A DNA stretch of 64,000 bases from G963662905 sp963662905. GTDB lineage: Bacteria > Bacteroidota > Bacteroidia > Bacteroidales > WRLA01. Within the stretch, counting starts at the first letter, position 1. The number at the start of each line of letters is the position of its first letter. Of the stretch, positions 44,504 to 52,903 are shown one piece after another. The notes beneath the pieces are model-generated. The model made no database searches and was not told the origin of the DNA. It worked only from the letters and a program-made list of their open reading frames with translations. Position numbers and translations under genes: made by a program. The stretch spans positions 124,001 to 188,000 of the forward strand of contig CAXXFD010000002.1 of NCBI GenBank assembly GCA_963662905.2, read 5' to 3'.

Positions 44504-45514
44504 ATGGATTCACTCACACAAATAGCATTAGGCGCCAGCATAGCCGAAGCAGTGATGCAAAACAAAGTGGGCCGCAAAGCCGCTTTATGGGGCGCTGTCA
44601 TTGGCACTTTGCCCGATCTGGACGTATTCATTCCCATGGGAAATGCCATCCGTGATTTTACGTACCACAGAGCTGAAAGCCATGCTTTTTTCTATATGGC
44701 GCTTGCTACGCCCCTTATTGCCTGGCTGATTACAAAAATCCATCCCGAAACGAAATCCCATAAAATCCGCTGGCTTTTTGCCGTTTTCCTGGTTTTCATC
44801 ACGCATGCACTTCTCGATAGTTTTAATGAGTATGGAACGCAATTGCTGCTCCCTTTTACAAATCATCCTTTTGGCTGGGGCACTGTTTTTGTCATCGATC
44901 CGATCTATACAATTCCTTTGCTGATTGGGGTCTGCTCTTTTTTCTTTCTTCGGAAAAAGCCAGGTCTCGCTCTGAAGTTTAATCTAACCGGATTGATTAT
45001 AAGCAGTTTATATCTTTTATGGAGCTTAGGAGCACAGCAATATATTTATTCCGTTGCTGAGAAATCCCTGGCCGCTCAGAGCATTAAAGTTTCCAAAACC
45101 ACGGCCGGACCTACTCCTTTTAACACCTTTTTATGGAGAATAATTGGCAAAACCGAAAGTGGTTATATCGAAGGCTATTATTCCATATTTGACCACTCAA
45201 AGAAAATCCGCTTCAAAGCGCACACATCCGAAAATGAGCTTTTGGAACCCATCAGCAACGAATGGAATGTGGAGCGTTTGAAATGGTTTACCAAAGGATT
45301 TTATAAAGTTTATACGGTTGGCGACAAAATAGTTATGACCGACATCCGAATGGGCGCCGGCGGAATGTATTTCTTCAATTTCGTTGTAGGCCAAAAAACT
45401 GCAGAAGGCATAAAGGCTGCCCCAGTGGAAAAATGGAACCCCGAAGAATTCAACGGTGCGGAATCCTTAAAAAATCTTTGGAAGAGGATTTGGGATGAGG
45501 GTGTGGAGTTGTAA
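44504..45514 (+). CDS. DUF457/YdjM-type membrane-bound metal-dependent hydrolase
   Basis: 336 residues. The N-terminus MDSLTQIALGASIAEAVMQN, the metal-binding pattern GTLPDLDVFIPMGN, YHRAESHAFF and FITHALLDSFNEYGTQLL identify the YdjM/DUF457 family, integral membrane proteins with conserved His/Asp residues. Spans at about residues 55-75, 85-105, 120-148 and 155-175 precede a soluble C-terminal domain (about 190-336). E. coli YdjM is LexA-controlled, but no LexA-like site was identified here. The substrate is unknown. It is monocistronic and followed by about 800 bp of repeat-rich DNA. Confidence 0.85.
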   Translation: MDSLTQIALGASIAEAVMQNKVGRKAALWGAVIGTLPDLDVFIPMGNAIRDFTYHRAESHAFFYMALATPLIAWLITKIHPETKSHKIRWLFAVFLVFITHALLDSFNEYGTQLLLPFTNHPFGWGTVFVIDPIYTIPLLIGVCSFFFLRKKPGLALKFNLTGLIISSLYLLWSLGAQQYIYSVAEKSLAAQSIKVSKTTAGPTPFNTFLWRIIGKTESGYIEGYYSIFDHSKKIRFKAHTSENELLEPISNEWNVERLKWFTKGFYKVYTVGDKIVMTDIRMGAGGMYFFNFVVGQKTAEGIKAAPVEKWNPEEFNGAESLKNLWKRIWDEGVEL

Positions 45515-45630
45515 GGGTAAATTGGTTGATAGGATTTCAGGGATTTTCAAACTTAACCGACAACATCTCTTGCAATGAACCTGATTTGCAATGTAATCAG
45601 TAGATTTCGTTTTGCGCTGTTCGTGATGAG

Positions 45631-45872
45631 CATTGCGCATAGAATGGAGCACATTTCCTTGGTTGAGATGCACTTTGCGCATAGGATGGAGCACATTTCC
45701 TTGGTTGTTGCGGGCATTGCACATGGAATGGTGGGCATTTCCAGGGTGATGATGGGCATTACGCCTGGAAGGGAATGCATTTCCATGGTTTTGGCGGTCG
45801 TTGCACATGGAATGGAGCATATTTCTCCGGTTTTGGTGGGCATTGCGCATGGAATGAGGTGCTTCCCTCAAA
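45631..45872. repeat. 42-bp (2 x 21-bp) phased degenerate repeat, six units
   Basis: Half-unit A (CATTGCGCATGGAATGG-like) begins at 45631, 45673, 45715, 45757, 45799 and 45841. Half-unit B (CATTTCCTTGGTT-like) begins at 45652, 45694, 45736, 45778, 45820 and 45862. Every step is exactly 21 bp although individual units have diverged widely. Translation in any frame gives heptad repeats (for example N in 10 of 11 seven-residue units on the minus strand), so apparent ORFs here are uninformative. Confidence 0.85.
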
Positions 45873-45933
45873 ATTACTGCAATTTTATGTTCCACGTCAA
45901 TTAAGGAACAAAACTCTGCGCATCAGCGGTAAA

Positions 45934-45959
45934 GCATCCCTTAGCGTTCTTTGTGGTTC
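45934..45959 (-). repeat. isolated copy of the CACAAAGG-type repeat core
   Basis: On the minus strand AACCACAAAGAACGC followed by TAAGGGATGC differs at only a few positions from the start of the 310-bp array units (AACCACAAAGGGCGC, AAAGGATGC). It sits between the two 21-bp-phased blocks. Confidence 0.5.
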
Positions 45960-46169
45960 AAGCGCCCAATTCAACCGTCCAAATGCACACTTCCAATCAC
46001 GAAACTGCCACATCAGGTCTCCAAACGCACACTTCAACTGTCAAAATTTCCATTGCAAGTCTCTAAATTCGCATTTCATCTACCGAAATTAGTACTTCAG
46101 GCGTCGAAATACCGGATTCATTGCTCCAAAACGGCATGTATCACAAACAAACAGGCATTTACAACCCAT
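45960..46169. repeat. 21-bp phased degenerate repeat, about ten units
   Basis: AAA triplets lie at 45981, 46002, 46023, 46044, 46065, 46086, 46107, 46128 and 46149, every one exactly 21 bp apart. Each is followed after about seven bases by a CAYTTCA-like segment. Sequence identity between units is low but phase is perfect. One plus-strand frame shows xxSKxxL heptads as a by-product. Confidence 0.8.
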
Positions 46170-46294
46170 GATCTGTATTTTATATGCAGAAATATGCATA
46201 TTTTGGTAAAGCTCATGTCGAACTCAAGGGTGCATAGAGCTGAGGATAAGTCAAAAATTAATAGACAGTATTTACTCGATATGGATAATTATTC

Positions 46295-46302
46295 TATATT
46301 TG
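46295..46302 (+). promoter_or_regulatory. -7 element ahead of the small-ORF run
   Basis: TATATTTG matches TAnnTTTG and would start a transcript about 25 bp before the ATG at 46332. Confidence 0.4.
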
Positions 46303-46331
46303 TGATGTCCTAAACGTACAAAAATTGATTT

Positions 46332-46427
46332 ATGAAGCAAATAGCAGAAAATAATAAGCCAATAAATGGTGTGATGCGTTTGAAAGACCATAAAAACTCA
46401 TCGGATCAGTTTGGAGGAATAACATGA
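46332..46427 (+). CDS. possible small protein, 31 aa
   Basis: MKQIAENNKPINGVMRLKDH..., ending in a TGA that overlaps the ATG of the next small ORF (ATGA at 46424). It lies just after a -7-like promoter element. No family is recognised. It could be a leader peptide or a remnant; support comes only from position and overlap. Confidence 0.3.
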   Translation: MKQIAENNKPINGVMRLKDHKNSSDQFGGIT

Positions 46428-46528
46428 ATAGATTTGAGATAAAAACAACAAAATGTGAACATATCCGCGGAATGATGTTGGATATAGTTACTAAAGGTGA
46501 ACATATAAGGAGTTATGGGCTAGTATAA
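46424..46528 (+). CDS. possible small protein, 34 aa
   Basis: MNRFEIKTTKCEHIRGMMLD..., preceded by a purine-rich GGAGGAAT 6 bp ahead of its ATG, a Shine-Dalgarno-like signal that is unusual for Bacteroidota. It overlaps the previous ORF by 4 bp. It contains CEHIR and GEHIR, a small internal echo. Family unknown. Confidence 0.3.
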   Translation: MNRFEIKTTKCEHIRGMMLDIVTKGEHIRSYGLV

Positions 46529-46549
46529 AAAACAAAAACACAGAACAAA

Positions 46550-46669
46550 ATGAAACTATTAACTAATATCGCAGATATCTCTTCTAATTGTCAAACTATT
46601 AACAAAATAAATTATTCCAACGGAGTTGCCGAAAGCCGTAAAAGTGGAGGCGAAATTTTAAACTTTTAA
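46550..46669 (+). CDS. possible small protein, 39 aa
   Basis: MKLLTNIADISSNCQTINKI..., ending 2 bp before the ATG of the 86-aa ORF. No family recognised. Codon use is AT-rich like the following genes. It is listed because it continues an unbroken series of closely packed ORFs. Confidence 0.3.
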   Translation: MKLLTNIADISSNCQTINKINYSNGVAESRKSGGEILNF

Positions 46670-46671
46670 AA

Positions 46672-46932
46672 ATGGTAATTATTTCAAACCAAATTCTAAT
46701 TGATTTTCTGAGATTAAACAATCGTGCTTCAAACATTTCAAATGACCAACTTGGAAAAAAATTAGACAAAATAATCAAAGAACTTGGCGGAAATCAAAGA
46801 GATAGAGTTTCCGCTGGTAGAGAAAATGAAGCGGGTGATTACTTAGGTAATCCAAAAACCTCGATGAGTTATGATTTTTCTGAAAATCAATTACAAAATT
46901 TATTTATTAACGTTTTAAATTCCATCTTATGA
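46672..46932 (+). CDS. hypothetical protein, 86 aa
   Basis: A short helical, soluble protein (MVIISNQILIDFLRLNNRAS, QLGKKLDKIIKELGGNQRDR, then NQLQNLFINVLNSIL). Its TGA overlaps the start of the following membrane-protein gene (ATGA, 46929-46932), which supports translation. No family recognised. It is likely co-expressed with the DUF4064/DUF4348-like protein. Confidence 0.5.
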   Translation: MVIISNQILIDFLRLNNRASNISNDQLGKKLDKIIKELGGNQRDRVSAGRENEAGDYLGNPKTSMSYDFSENQLQNLFINVLNSIL

Positions 46933-47897
46933 AAAAAGCAGCTAAAATATTATTTATTATTGGTCTTATCATTGGTCTTATATGGGCTACAGTTGGTTTT
47001 TTTGGGACTTGGTTTGGCGGTGCAGTAGTATCGACTGTTGAAGAAATGTCCCAAGATTCTATAAGCGCAGAAGCAACTGCGAATACAAGTGTAAACATTA
47101 TGCTTAGACTTATGGGTAGTTTTGTAGTTGTTATTATTGGTGGTGTTTTAGGTATTGTCGGTGCTAGCAAAAAGAGTCAAAAATTGAAATTATTAGTTCT
47201 TGGTTTTTTAACTCTTAATAGTGGATTTATTTTATTTCCATTAGCTAATTACATAACTGCTGTAATTTATATTGTTGCAGGTTTATTACTTCTTTTAGCT
47301 GGCTTGACAACGAAACAACAGTTAGAAAAGAAGAAACTAATGATAGCTTTGGTTAGCATGGGGCTTGTTTTAATAGCAACTGTTGGTATTTATTATATGA
47401 TAGAAGGCAATTCTGAAAAACAAGAAGTAGCTGTAACTGATAAAGTTGTCGATGAGCCAAATGAAATAAATGAACAAAATGAACAATCGGCAACTAATGA
47501 AACAGAGACAATAACTAATCAAACCACTTTGCCAGCTGATTTTATTACTTTTATTGATAAGTTTACAGAATCAAGAGAAAATCAAATATCATTTATTAAA
47601 GTGCCTCTAAAATACATATATGAAGGTTATGAGAATTATGAAGAGGATTGGGACAATACTCGACTTAATGAAGAATGGACTTTTTTGGAGAAAAGTCGCT
47701 TCGTATTTGGGAAATCAAAAGTTATCGACCCCGAATACCCAAATGATGAAAGATATGACACTAATATAAGTTGGAATATTGAAAACAATAATACTATTAC
47801 TTATAAAGAATCTGGGTATGAATGGTCAAAAACTATGACATTTAAAAAAAATAGCAATAACTGGAACTTAATTAAAATATATTCATATAGTTCATAA
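46929..47897 (+). CDS. membrane protein with DUF4064-like N-terminus and DUF4348-like C-terminal domain
   Basis: 322 residues. Four hydrophobic spans lie at residues about 6-30, 58-80, 88-125 and 135-157. A Glu/Asn/Thr-rich linker follows (VVDEPNEINEQNEQSATNET). The C-terminal domain is exported or cytoplasmic (LPADFITFIDKFTESRENQI, SFIKVPLKYIYEGYENYEED, then NNTITYKESGYEWSKTMTF) and resembles DUF4348. The gene is markedly AT-rich compared with core genes nearby, suggesting recent acquisition. It overlaps the 86-aa ORF by 4 bp. Function unknown. Confidence 0.65.
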   Translation: MKKAAKILFIIGLIIGLIWATVGFFGTWFGGAVVSTVEEMSQDSISAEATANTSVNIMLRLMGSFVVVIIGGVLGIVGASKKSQKLKLLVLGFLTLNSGFILFPLANYITAVIYIVAGLLLLLAGLTTKQQLEKKKLMIALVSMGLVLIATVGIYYMIEGNSEKQEVAVTDKVVDEPNEINEQNEQSATNETETITNQTTLPADFITFIDKFTESRENQISFIKVPLKYIYEGYENYEEDWDNTRLNEEWTFLEKSRFVFGKSKVIDPEYPNDERYDTNISWNIENNNTITYKESGYEWSKTMTFKKNSNNWNLIKIYSYSS

Positions 47898-47913
47898 CCA
47901 ATTATAAAACCAG

Positions 47914-48045
47914 CCCATAACAAAAAATATAGTGCATGCCGTAATTAGTTGTAAATATGAAAGTTAACACACAAGATAAAGATTGTTGTAACACGAACAA
48001 TAATCATCTCAAAATGCGGCACGCACCATATTCAAACCGTTATAG
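47914..48045. repeat. long imperfect inverted repeat, attC-like
   Basis: CATAAC (47916-47921) with a following ATATAGTGCATGCCG is mirrored by CGGCACGCACCATAT and GTTATAG (48039-48045), about 75 nt apart. The overall form, short complementary ends around inner imperfect arms totalling about 130 bp and lying just after a gene's stop codon, resembles integron attC sites. The core GTTATAG does not match GTTRRRY well, and no integron integrase is present in the window. Confidence 0.4.
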
Positions 48046-48114
48046 CCAATGCTCAAAAACCAAAGAAATAAAGTTTAGTATGTTAAAAATTAATACTTTT
48101 AATAAATTTCGCAG

Positions 48115-50439
48115 ATGAACTTTTATCAGATAACAATATTATTATCACAAGGTATATTAGTTTCATTATTGATTCTAATGCTGTTTCACCTTCGTAAAAA
48201 ACTTGGAATAGGAATACTCTTTGCATGTTTGGGGTTATTCCAATTTATGCAAGTGTTTCTTTCAAGCACAGTTTATGTTGAATTAGCAAAGAATTTCCTC
48301 GTATCACCAGGTTCATCAGTTTTGTTTACTGCGTCACTTTTTGCTGTCTTAATTATTTACATAAAAGAAGATGCAAGTGAAACCCGAAAGATAATTTATG
48401 CGCTGTTGATTACAAATATTATCATGTCAATACTCATACAATCATTTGGCTGGAATATTAAAGAGTCAACTACGTACAATCCATTTAATGTTTCAACAAA
48501 TCTTTTTGATAATAATGCATGGGTATTAATTATAGGCACAATTGCGCTTTTTTTCGATTCGTTATTAATTATCATTATCTACGAATTTACGTCCCGACAT
48601 CTGTCCAACTTATTTCTGCAAATTTGTTTGACCATGCTAATCGTGGTGAGTTTCGACACTACATTCTTTTCGATTATAGCATTTTGGAACTACGATAATT
48701 TAAATACTATTTTAGTATCGGGCTTAATTTCAAAAGGTTTTTTTGCAATTTTTTATAGTGTTATCTTTTCTATTTATTTGAAATATTTCGACACGAGGGA
48801 GTTCAAAACCGATTACTTTAAAATAAATGATGTATTCAAGCCATTGACTTACAGACAGAAATTTGAAATCGCTAAATCTGATGCGATTAAAACTTCAGAA
48901 GAAGTTAAATTGAAGGAAATTAAATATCAAACACTGACGAATACATCTCCAGTTGGTATTTTTCATACGAGCAGTGACGGATACACAACTTTTGTCAACC
49001 CGAAATGGAGTGAGATTTCCGGTTTGTCGATGAATGAAGCCCTTGGAGATGGATGGTTTAAAGCAGTCCATCCTGACGATATTGAAAAAATCAAAAATGA
49101 ATGGAAACTGGCAACAATTGAGAATAGAACATCCGAAACTCAATATCGGTTTTTATTAAATGATGGTTCAACTAAATGGGTATTGGGTCGTGCCGTTCCT
49201 GAAATAAACGACAATAATCAAACAATAGGATATATAGGTACAATTACAGACATCACAAACATAAAACTATTTGAGCAAGAGCAAATCTTATTGAAAGAAA
49301 AAGCGGAAGAAAGCGACCGCCTGAAATCTGCATTCCTTGCCAATATGAGCCATGAAATACGAACACCAATGAATGGTATTTTGGGTTTTGCAGGTCTGCT
49401 GAAAAATGCTGAATTATCTGGCGAACAACAACAAAAGTACATTCAGATTATTGAAAAAAGTGGAGCCCGAATGCTTAATATTATCAATGATATTGTGAGC
49501 ATTTCTAAAATAGAATCTGGCACATTGGACATCAACCTTACAGAAACTAATATAAATAATCAATTACAATTTATTTACGATTCGTTAAAACTCGATGCCG
49601 ATAATAAAAAACTTAATCTAACTTTTACAAGTGCATTAACTGGAAAAGATGCAATTATTAAAACAGATAACGAGAAGTTATATGGAATTCTTTCTAATTT
49701 GGTTAAAAATGCCATAAAATATACCGACAAAGGAACAATAGAATTTGGGTATACTAAGAAAGGAAATGAATTTGAATTTTTTGTTAAAGACAGTGGAATC
49801 GGAATTCCAAAAGAAAGGTTGGATGCCATATTTGAACGTTTTATTCAAGCTGATATAGTTGATAAAATGGCACGACAAGGCGCTGGTCTTGGATTAACTA
49901 TTTCCAGAGCTTATGTGGAAATGTTAGGTGGTAAAATATGGGTAGAAAGCGAAGAAGCTAAGGGTTCAACCTTCTTTTTCACACTTCCATGTAATATAAA
50001 TTCAAAGGGGGAAAGCGATATCTTAACTGATAGAATTCTTGAAAACGAAGCAAAATCCATATCCCCGAAAATTACTGGCTTGAAAGTATTAATTGCCGAA
50101 GACGATGAAGCATCTGAAATGTTAATTTCGATTGAACTGAGAAAGTTCAGCAAAGAAATACTTAAAGCAACAAATGGTATAGAAGCGATAGAAACTTGCC
50201 GCCAGCATCCAGATATTGATTTAGTGCTTATGGATATACAAATGCCCGTAATGAACGGATATCAAGCGACTCGTGAAATTCGCAAATTCAATGAAAACGT
50301 GATTATTATTGCACAAACGGCTTTCGCACTTACAGGAGACAAGGAAAAATCAATAAAAGTAGGTTGCAATAATCATATTTCAAAACCCATCAGGCAAGCT
50401 GAATTATTGGCTTTACTGAAATTGTATTTTACAAAATGA
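48115..50439 (+). CDS. hybrid sensor histidine kinase / response regulator
   Basis: 774 residues. Seven or so membrane spans fill residues 1-230. A PAS domain follows (about 265-385, SPVGIFHTSSDGYTTFVNPK, FRLNDG-type motif YRFLLNDGSTKW). The dimerisation/phosphoacceptor helix has His in NMSHEIRTPMNGILGF (about 415). The ATPase domain has N-box LVKNAIKYTD, G1 VKDSGIGIP and G2 GAGLGLTI. The C-terminal receiver domain (about 655-770) has the acidic pair AEDDEASEM, phosphoacceptor Asp in LVLMDIQMP, and the Lys in ISKP. All catalytic residues are present. The gene is AT-rich like its upstream neighbour. It lacks a DNA-binding output, so it must signal through another protein not seen nearby. Confidence 0.93.
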   Translation: MNFYQITILLSQGILVSLLILMLFHLRKKLGIGILFACLGLFQFMQVFLSSTVYVELAKNFLVSPGSSVLFTASLFAVLIIYIKEDASETRKIIYALLITNIIMSILIQSFGWNIKESTTYNPFNVSTNLFDNNAWVLIIGTIALFFDSLLIIIIYEFTSRHLSNLFLQICLTMLIVVSFDTTFFSIIAFWNYDNLNTILVSGLISKGFFAIFYSVIFSIYLKYFDTREFKTDYFKINDVFKPLTYRQKFEIAKSDAIKTSEEVKLKEIKYQTLTNTSPVGIFHTSSDGYTTFVNPKWSEISGLSMNEALGDGWFKAVHPDDIEKIKNEWKLATIENRTSETQYRFLLNDGSTKWVLGRAVPEINDNNQTIGYIGTITDITNIKLFEQEQILLKEKAEESDRLKSAFLANMSHEIRTPMNGILGFAGLLKNAELSGEQQQKYIQIIEKSGARMLNIINDIVSISKIESGTLDINLTETNINNQLQFIYDSLKLDADNKKLNLTFTSALTGKDAIIKTDNEKLYGILSNLVKNAIKYTDKGTIEFGYTKKGNEFEFFVKDSGIGIPKERLDAIFERFIQADIVDKMARQGAGLGLTISRAYVEMLGGKIWVESEEAKGSTFFFTLPCNINSKGESDILTDRILENEAKSISPKITGLKVLIAEDDEASEMLISIELRKFSKEILKATNGIEAIETCRQHPDIDLVLMDIQMPVMNGYQATREIRKFNENVIIIAQTAFALTGDKEKSIKVGCNNHISKPIRQAELLALLKLYFTK

Positions 50440-50488
50440 TTCAATGTAAACTGACAATGAATACAATGGAAATAAAGCACATGGCTAT

Positions 50489-50640
50489 AACAATTAAGCA
50501 ACGTTTTCCGGCCATAGCCGGAAACCCGAAGGCTCGGGTCAGGTATCCTCAGGCGGGACAAGTAGTGCTTTGTGCCTGTCCCGAACCTTCGCGGATTGAA
50601 CAGCCTGTCCCGAGCCCCTTCGGGAAAACCGGCTTACATT
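50489..50640. repeat. 3'-end element with 39-bp repeat and hairpins (left copy)
   Basis: Bases 50489-50527 are nearly identical (one mismatch) to 55932-55970. The element begins AACAATTAAG and contains the hairpin TTTCCGGC-cata-GCCGGAAA. The tail adds CCCGA-aggc-TCGGG and GGGACA/TGTCCC. Longer arms CCGGAAACCCGAAGG and its mirror near 50610-50632 enclose the whole unit. It begins 50 bp after the histidine kinase stop codon. Confidence 0.7.
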
Positions 50641-50748
50641 TATATTGGGGAATCAATTTTTACGATATTTTCTACCAACGTAAGCCTTCAGCAAAAGGCA
50701 TATTGCACAAGCTTTTAAAGCTCCCTTACTTTGCTGCAAAAAAGCAAT

Positions 50749-51036
50749 ATGCAAAAAGAACAAAGAAGAGCAGAGATGAAAGCGCTGGTGGATCAATGGC
50801 ATACCAGTGGCCAAAGCAAAAGATCCTTTGCCGAATCGCACAAAATCGGATATCACACTTTCCTTTATTGGTATCATAAATTTGAACAGGAAGAAAGCTT
50901 GCCTGATGGCCATGGTTTCATTGAGCTTTCCGGGACTCCATCTGCAGGGATCATCATCCGCTATCCCAATGGTATCGAGCTCAGCTTGCCGGGCAATGTG
51001 CCCATGTCCTATCTCAAATCGCTCTCCGGCCAATAA
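50749..51036 (+). CDS. tnpA: IS66 accessory protein TnpA
   Basis: 95 residues from the ATG at 50749 (MQKEQRRAEMKALVDQWHTS). The helix-turn-helix KRSFAESHKIGYHTFLYWYHKFE is typical of the IS66 OrfA family. It ends AATAATG, its stop abutting the ATG of tnpB (51036), which indicates coupled translation. It is required for transposition in characterised IS66 members, probably as a DNA-binding factor. Confidence 0.85.
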   Translation: MQKEQRRAEMKALVDQWHTSGQSKRSFAESHKIGYHTFLYWYHKFEQEESLPDGHGFIELSGTPSAGIIIRYPNGIELSLPGNVPMSYLKSLSGQ

Positions 51037-51401
51037 TGTTCAGCTTAACTGCCGGCCGCTATTACCTGTACCGCCAGCCCACCGATATGCGCAAAAGCTT
51101 TGATGGGCTGTATGGCATTGTGCGCAACAAACTGGACAAAAACCCGATGAGCGGTGATGTTTTCCTGTTCATCAACAAAAAGCGCGACCGCATAAAATTA
51201 TTGCGCTGGGAAAGCGGAGGTTTTGTGCTGTTCTATAAAAGGCTCGAAAAAGGCACTTTTCACCTGCCGGACACATCTGCTGTGCACGCCTCCCACCAGC
51301 TGATCGACTACCCTGAACTTGTAATGATAATCAATGGTATTTCCATGAAAAATGCAAGGAAATACCCACGTTTTTTCCCACATGAAAATGTTGGTAAATA
51401 G
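51036..51401 (+). CDS. tnpB: IS66 accessory protein TnpB (Orf2)
   Basis: 121 residues with the family signature YYLYRQPTDMRKSFDGLYGI, GDVFLFINKKRDRIKLLRWE and SGGFVLFYKRLEKGTF. Full length. It begins at the last base of the tnpA stop and is followed 47 bp later by tnpC. Its biochemical role is unknown but it is essential in studied IS66 elements. Confidence 0.93.
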   Translation: MFSLTAGRYYLYRQPTDMRKSFDGLYGIVRNKLDKNPMSGDVFLFINKKRDRIKLLRWESGGFVLFYKRLEKGTFHLPDTSAVHASHQLIDYPELVMIINGISMKNARKYPRFFPHENVGK

Positions 51402-51448
51402 CACTTAAAATATAGTCAGACAAGAGGTTACTTCCGTATCTTTGCCTC

Positions 51449-52903
51449 ATGGCAAGTCAGGAAAATATAACTATATCAAAAGCGGAATATGATGCAATGC
51501 AACAGAAGATATTCCTGCTTCAGCATGAACTTGTCCAGTTGAGGCGTGCGATCTATGGAGCCAAAAGCGAACGGCATATCGCAGCAGACCCCAACCAGGG
51601 CGTGCTCTTCGACGTGCCTGCACAGGAGAAAGAACCGGAAAAGGAGCAGATCAGCTATACGCGCAATAAAAAGCAGTCCAAAAAACAGCCCGTGCGCTTA
51701 GAACTGCCCGCCCACCTGCCGCGCCATGAAATCATCATCGAACCCCAAAACCTGCCCAAAGGCGCCCATAGGGTCAACGTAAAAATCACCGAAGTGCTTG
51801 ATTATGTGCCCGGGACTTTTCGTGTGATCCGTTATATACGCCCTTACTATGCCGTAGCAGGCCAGGACGAAAGCACCCAAATGATCTGCGCAGAACTGCC
51901 TTCGCGCGCCTTGCCCAAAAGCAATGCCTCAGAAGGCCTGCTCTCATATGTGACTGTCAGCAAATTTGTTGACCACCTGCCTTTCTACCGCCTTGTCAAG
52001 ATGTTCAAGCGCCTGGGGATCGAAATAGCCGAATCAACAATAAACGGTTGGTTTAGCGGGGTTTGCAGATTGCTTGAACCGCTTTACGATGCCCTGAAAA
52101 AAGAAATCATGAGGACCGATTACCTGATGGCAGACGAAACGCCCATAAAGGTATTGACCAAAGACAAGCCCGGGGCATCGCACAAAGGGTATCATTGGGT
52201 TTATTACGACCCGCTTAAAAAACTGGCCCTGTTCGATTACCGGAAAGGCCGCGGACGGGAAGGCCCGGATGAGATGCTGGAAAACTATAGTGGATATTTG
52301 CAAACCGATGGCTACACAGCTTACGACAACCTAAAAAACAAAGCCGAAATCACCCAATTGGCCTGCATGGCGCATGCACGCAGGTATTTTGAGAAAGCCA
52401 AGGACAATGATGCTGCACGCAGTGAATATGCGCTGGGGCAGATAAGAAAACTGTATGCCATTGAACGTCAGGCAAGTGAGCAAGAACTGCAGCCGGAGGA
52501 GGTCAAAGCATTGCGGCAAAAGGAATCACTGCCCATATTGAACGAAATGGAAAGCTGGCTTAAGGAAGAAGTTTATAAAGTAGCGCCCAAAAGCGCAATC
52601 GGCAAAGCCATAGCTTACAGCCTGAAATTATGGGGGCGCCTGATCCGTTATATTGAAGACGGAAGGCTGCGCATTGACAACAACCTGGTTGAAAACAGCA
52701 TCAGGCCGGTAGCAATAGGCCGCAAGAATTACCTGTTTGCCGGTTCGCACAATGCAGCCCAGCACGCGGCTATGATCTACTCCTTTTTTGCCAGCTGCAA
52801 AATCCAAAACGTAGAACCCTTTGAGTGGCTCAAGCAAACATTAGGAAAAATCCAGGAACACCCAGCCAACCAGCTCCACCAACTTCTGCCCGGACAGCTT
52901 TAA
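51449..52903 (+). CDS. tnpC: IS66 transposase TnpC
   Basis: 484 residues. An N-terminal coiled coil (YDAMQQKIFLLQHELVQLRR) is followed by a basic linker and a central IS66 domain (LLSYVTVSKFVDHLPFYRLV, HTH-like ESTINGWFSGVCRLLEPLYD). The DDE catalytic core contains DYLMADETPIKV, YLQTDGYTAYDNL and WGRLIRYIEDGRLRIDNNLVENSIRPVAIGRKN, whose ENSIRP motif is diagnostic, ending in EWLKQTLGKIQEH. The IS66 zinc-finger Cys pairs of the other element at 0-0.8 kb are absent here, marking a separate subgroup. The frame is intact. Confidence 0.95.
   Translation: MASQENITISKAEYDAMQQKIFLLQHELVQLRRAIYGAKSERHIAADPNQGVLFDVPAQEKEPEKEQISYTRNKKQSKKQPVRLELPAHLPRHEIIIEPQNLPKGAHRVNVKITEVLDYVPGTFRVIRYIRPYYAVAGQDESTQMICAELPSRALPKSNASEGLLSYVTVSKFVDHLPFYRLVKMFKRLGIEIAESTINGWFSGVCRLLEPLYDALKKEIMRTDYLMADETPIKVLTKDKPGASHKGYHWVYYDPLKKLALFDYRKGRGREGPDEMLENYSGYLQTDGYTAYDNLKNKAEITQLACMAHARRYFEKAKDNDAARSEYALGQIRKLYAIERQASEQELQPEEVKALRQKESLPILNEMESWLKEEVYKVAPKSAIGKAIAYSLKLWGRLIRYIEDGRLRIDNNLVENSIRPVAIGRKNYLFAGSHNAAQHAAMIYSFFASCKIQNVEPFEWLKQTLGKIQEHPANQLHQLLPGQL

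Noticed and set aside
45467..46313. A 142-codon minus-strand ORF and a 120-codon plus-strand ORF with heptad repeats
   Set aside because: Any 21-bp repeat gives heptads in every frame. No start signal, family or codon bias supports coding. Kept only as repeat blocks.
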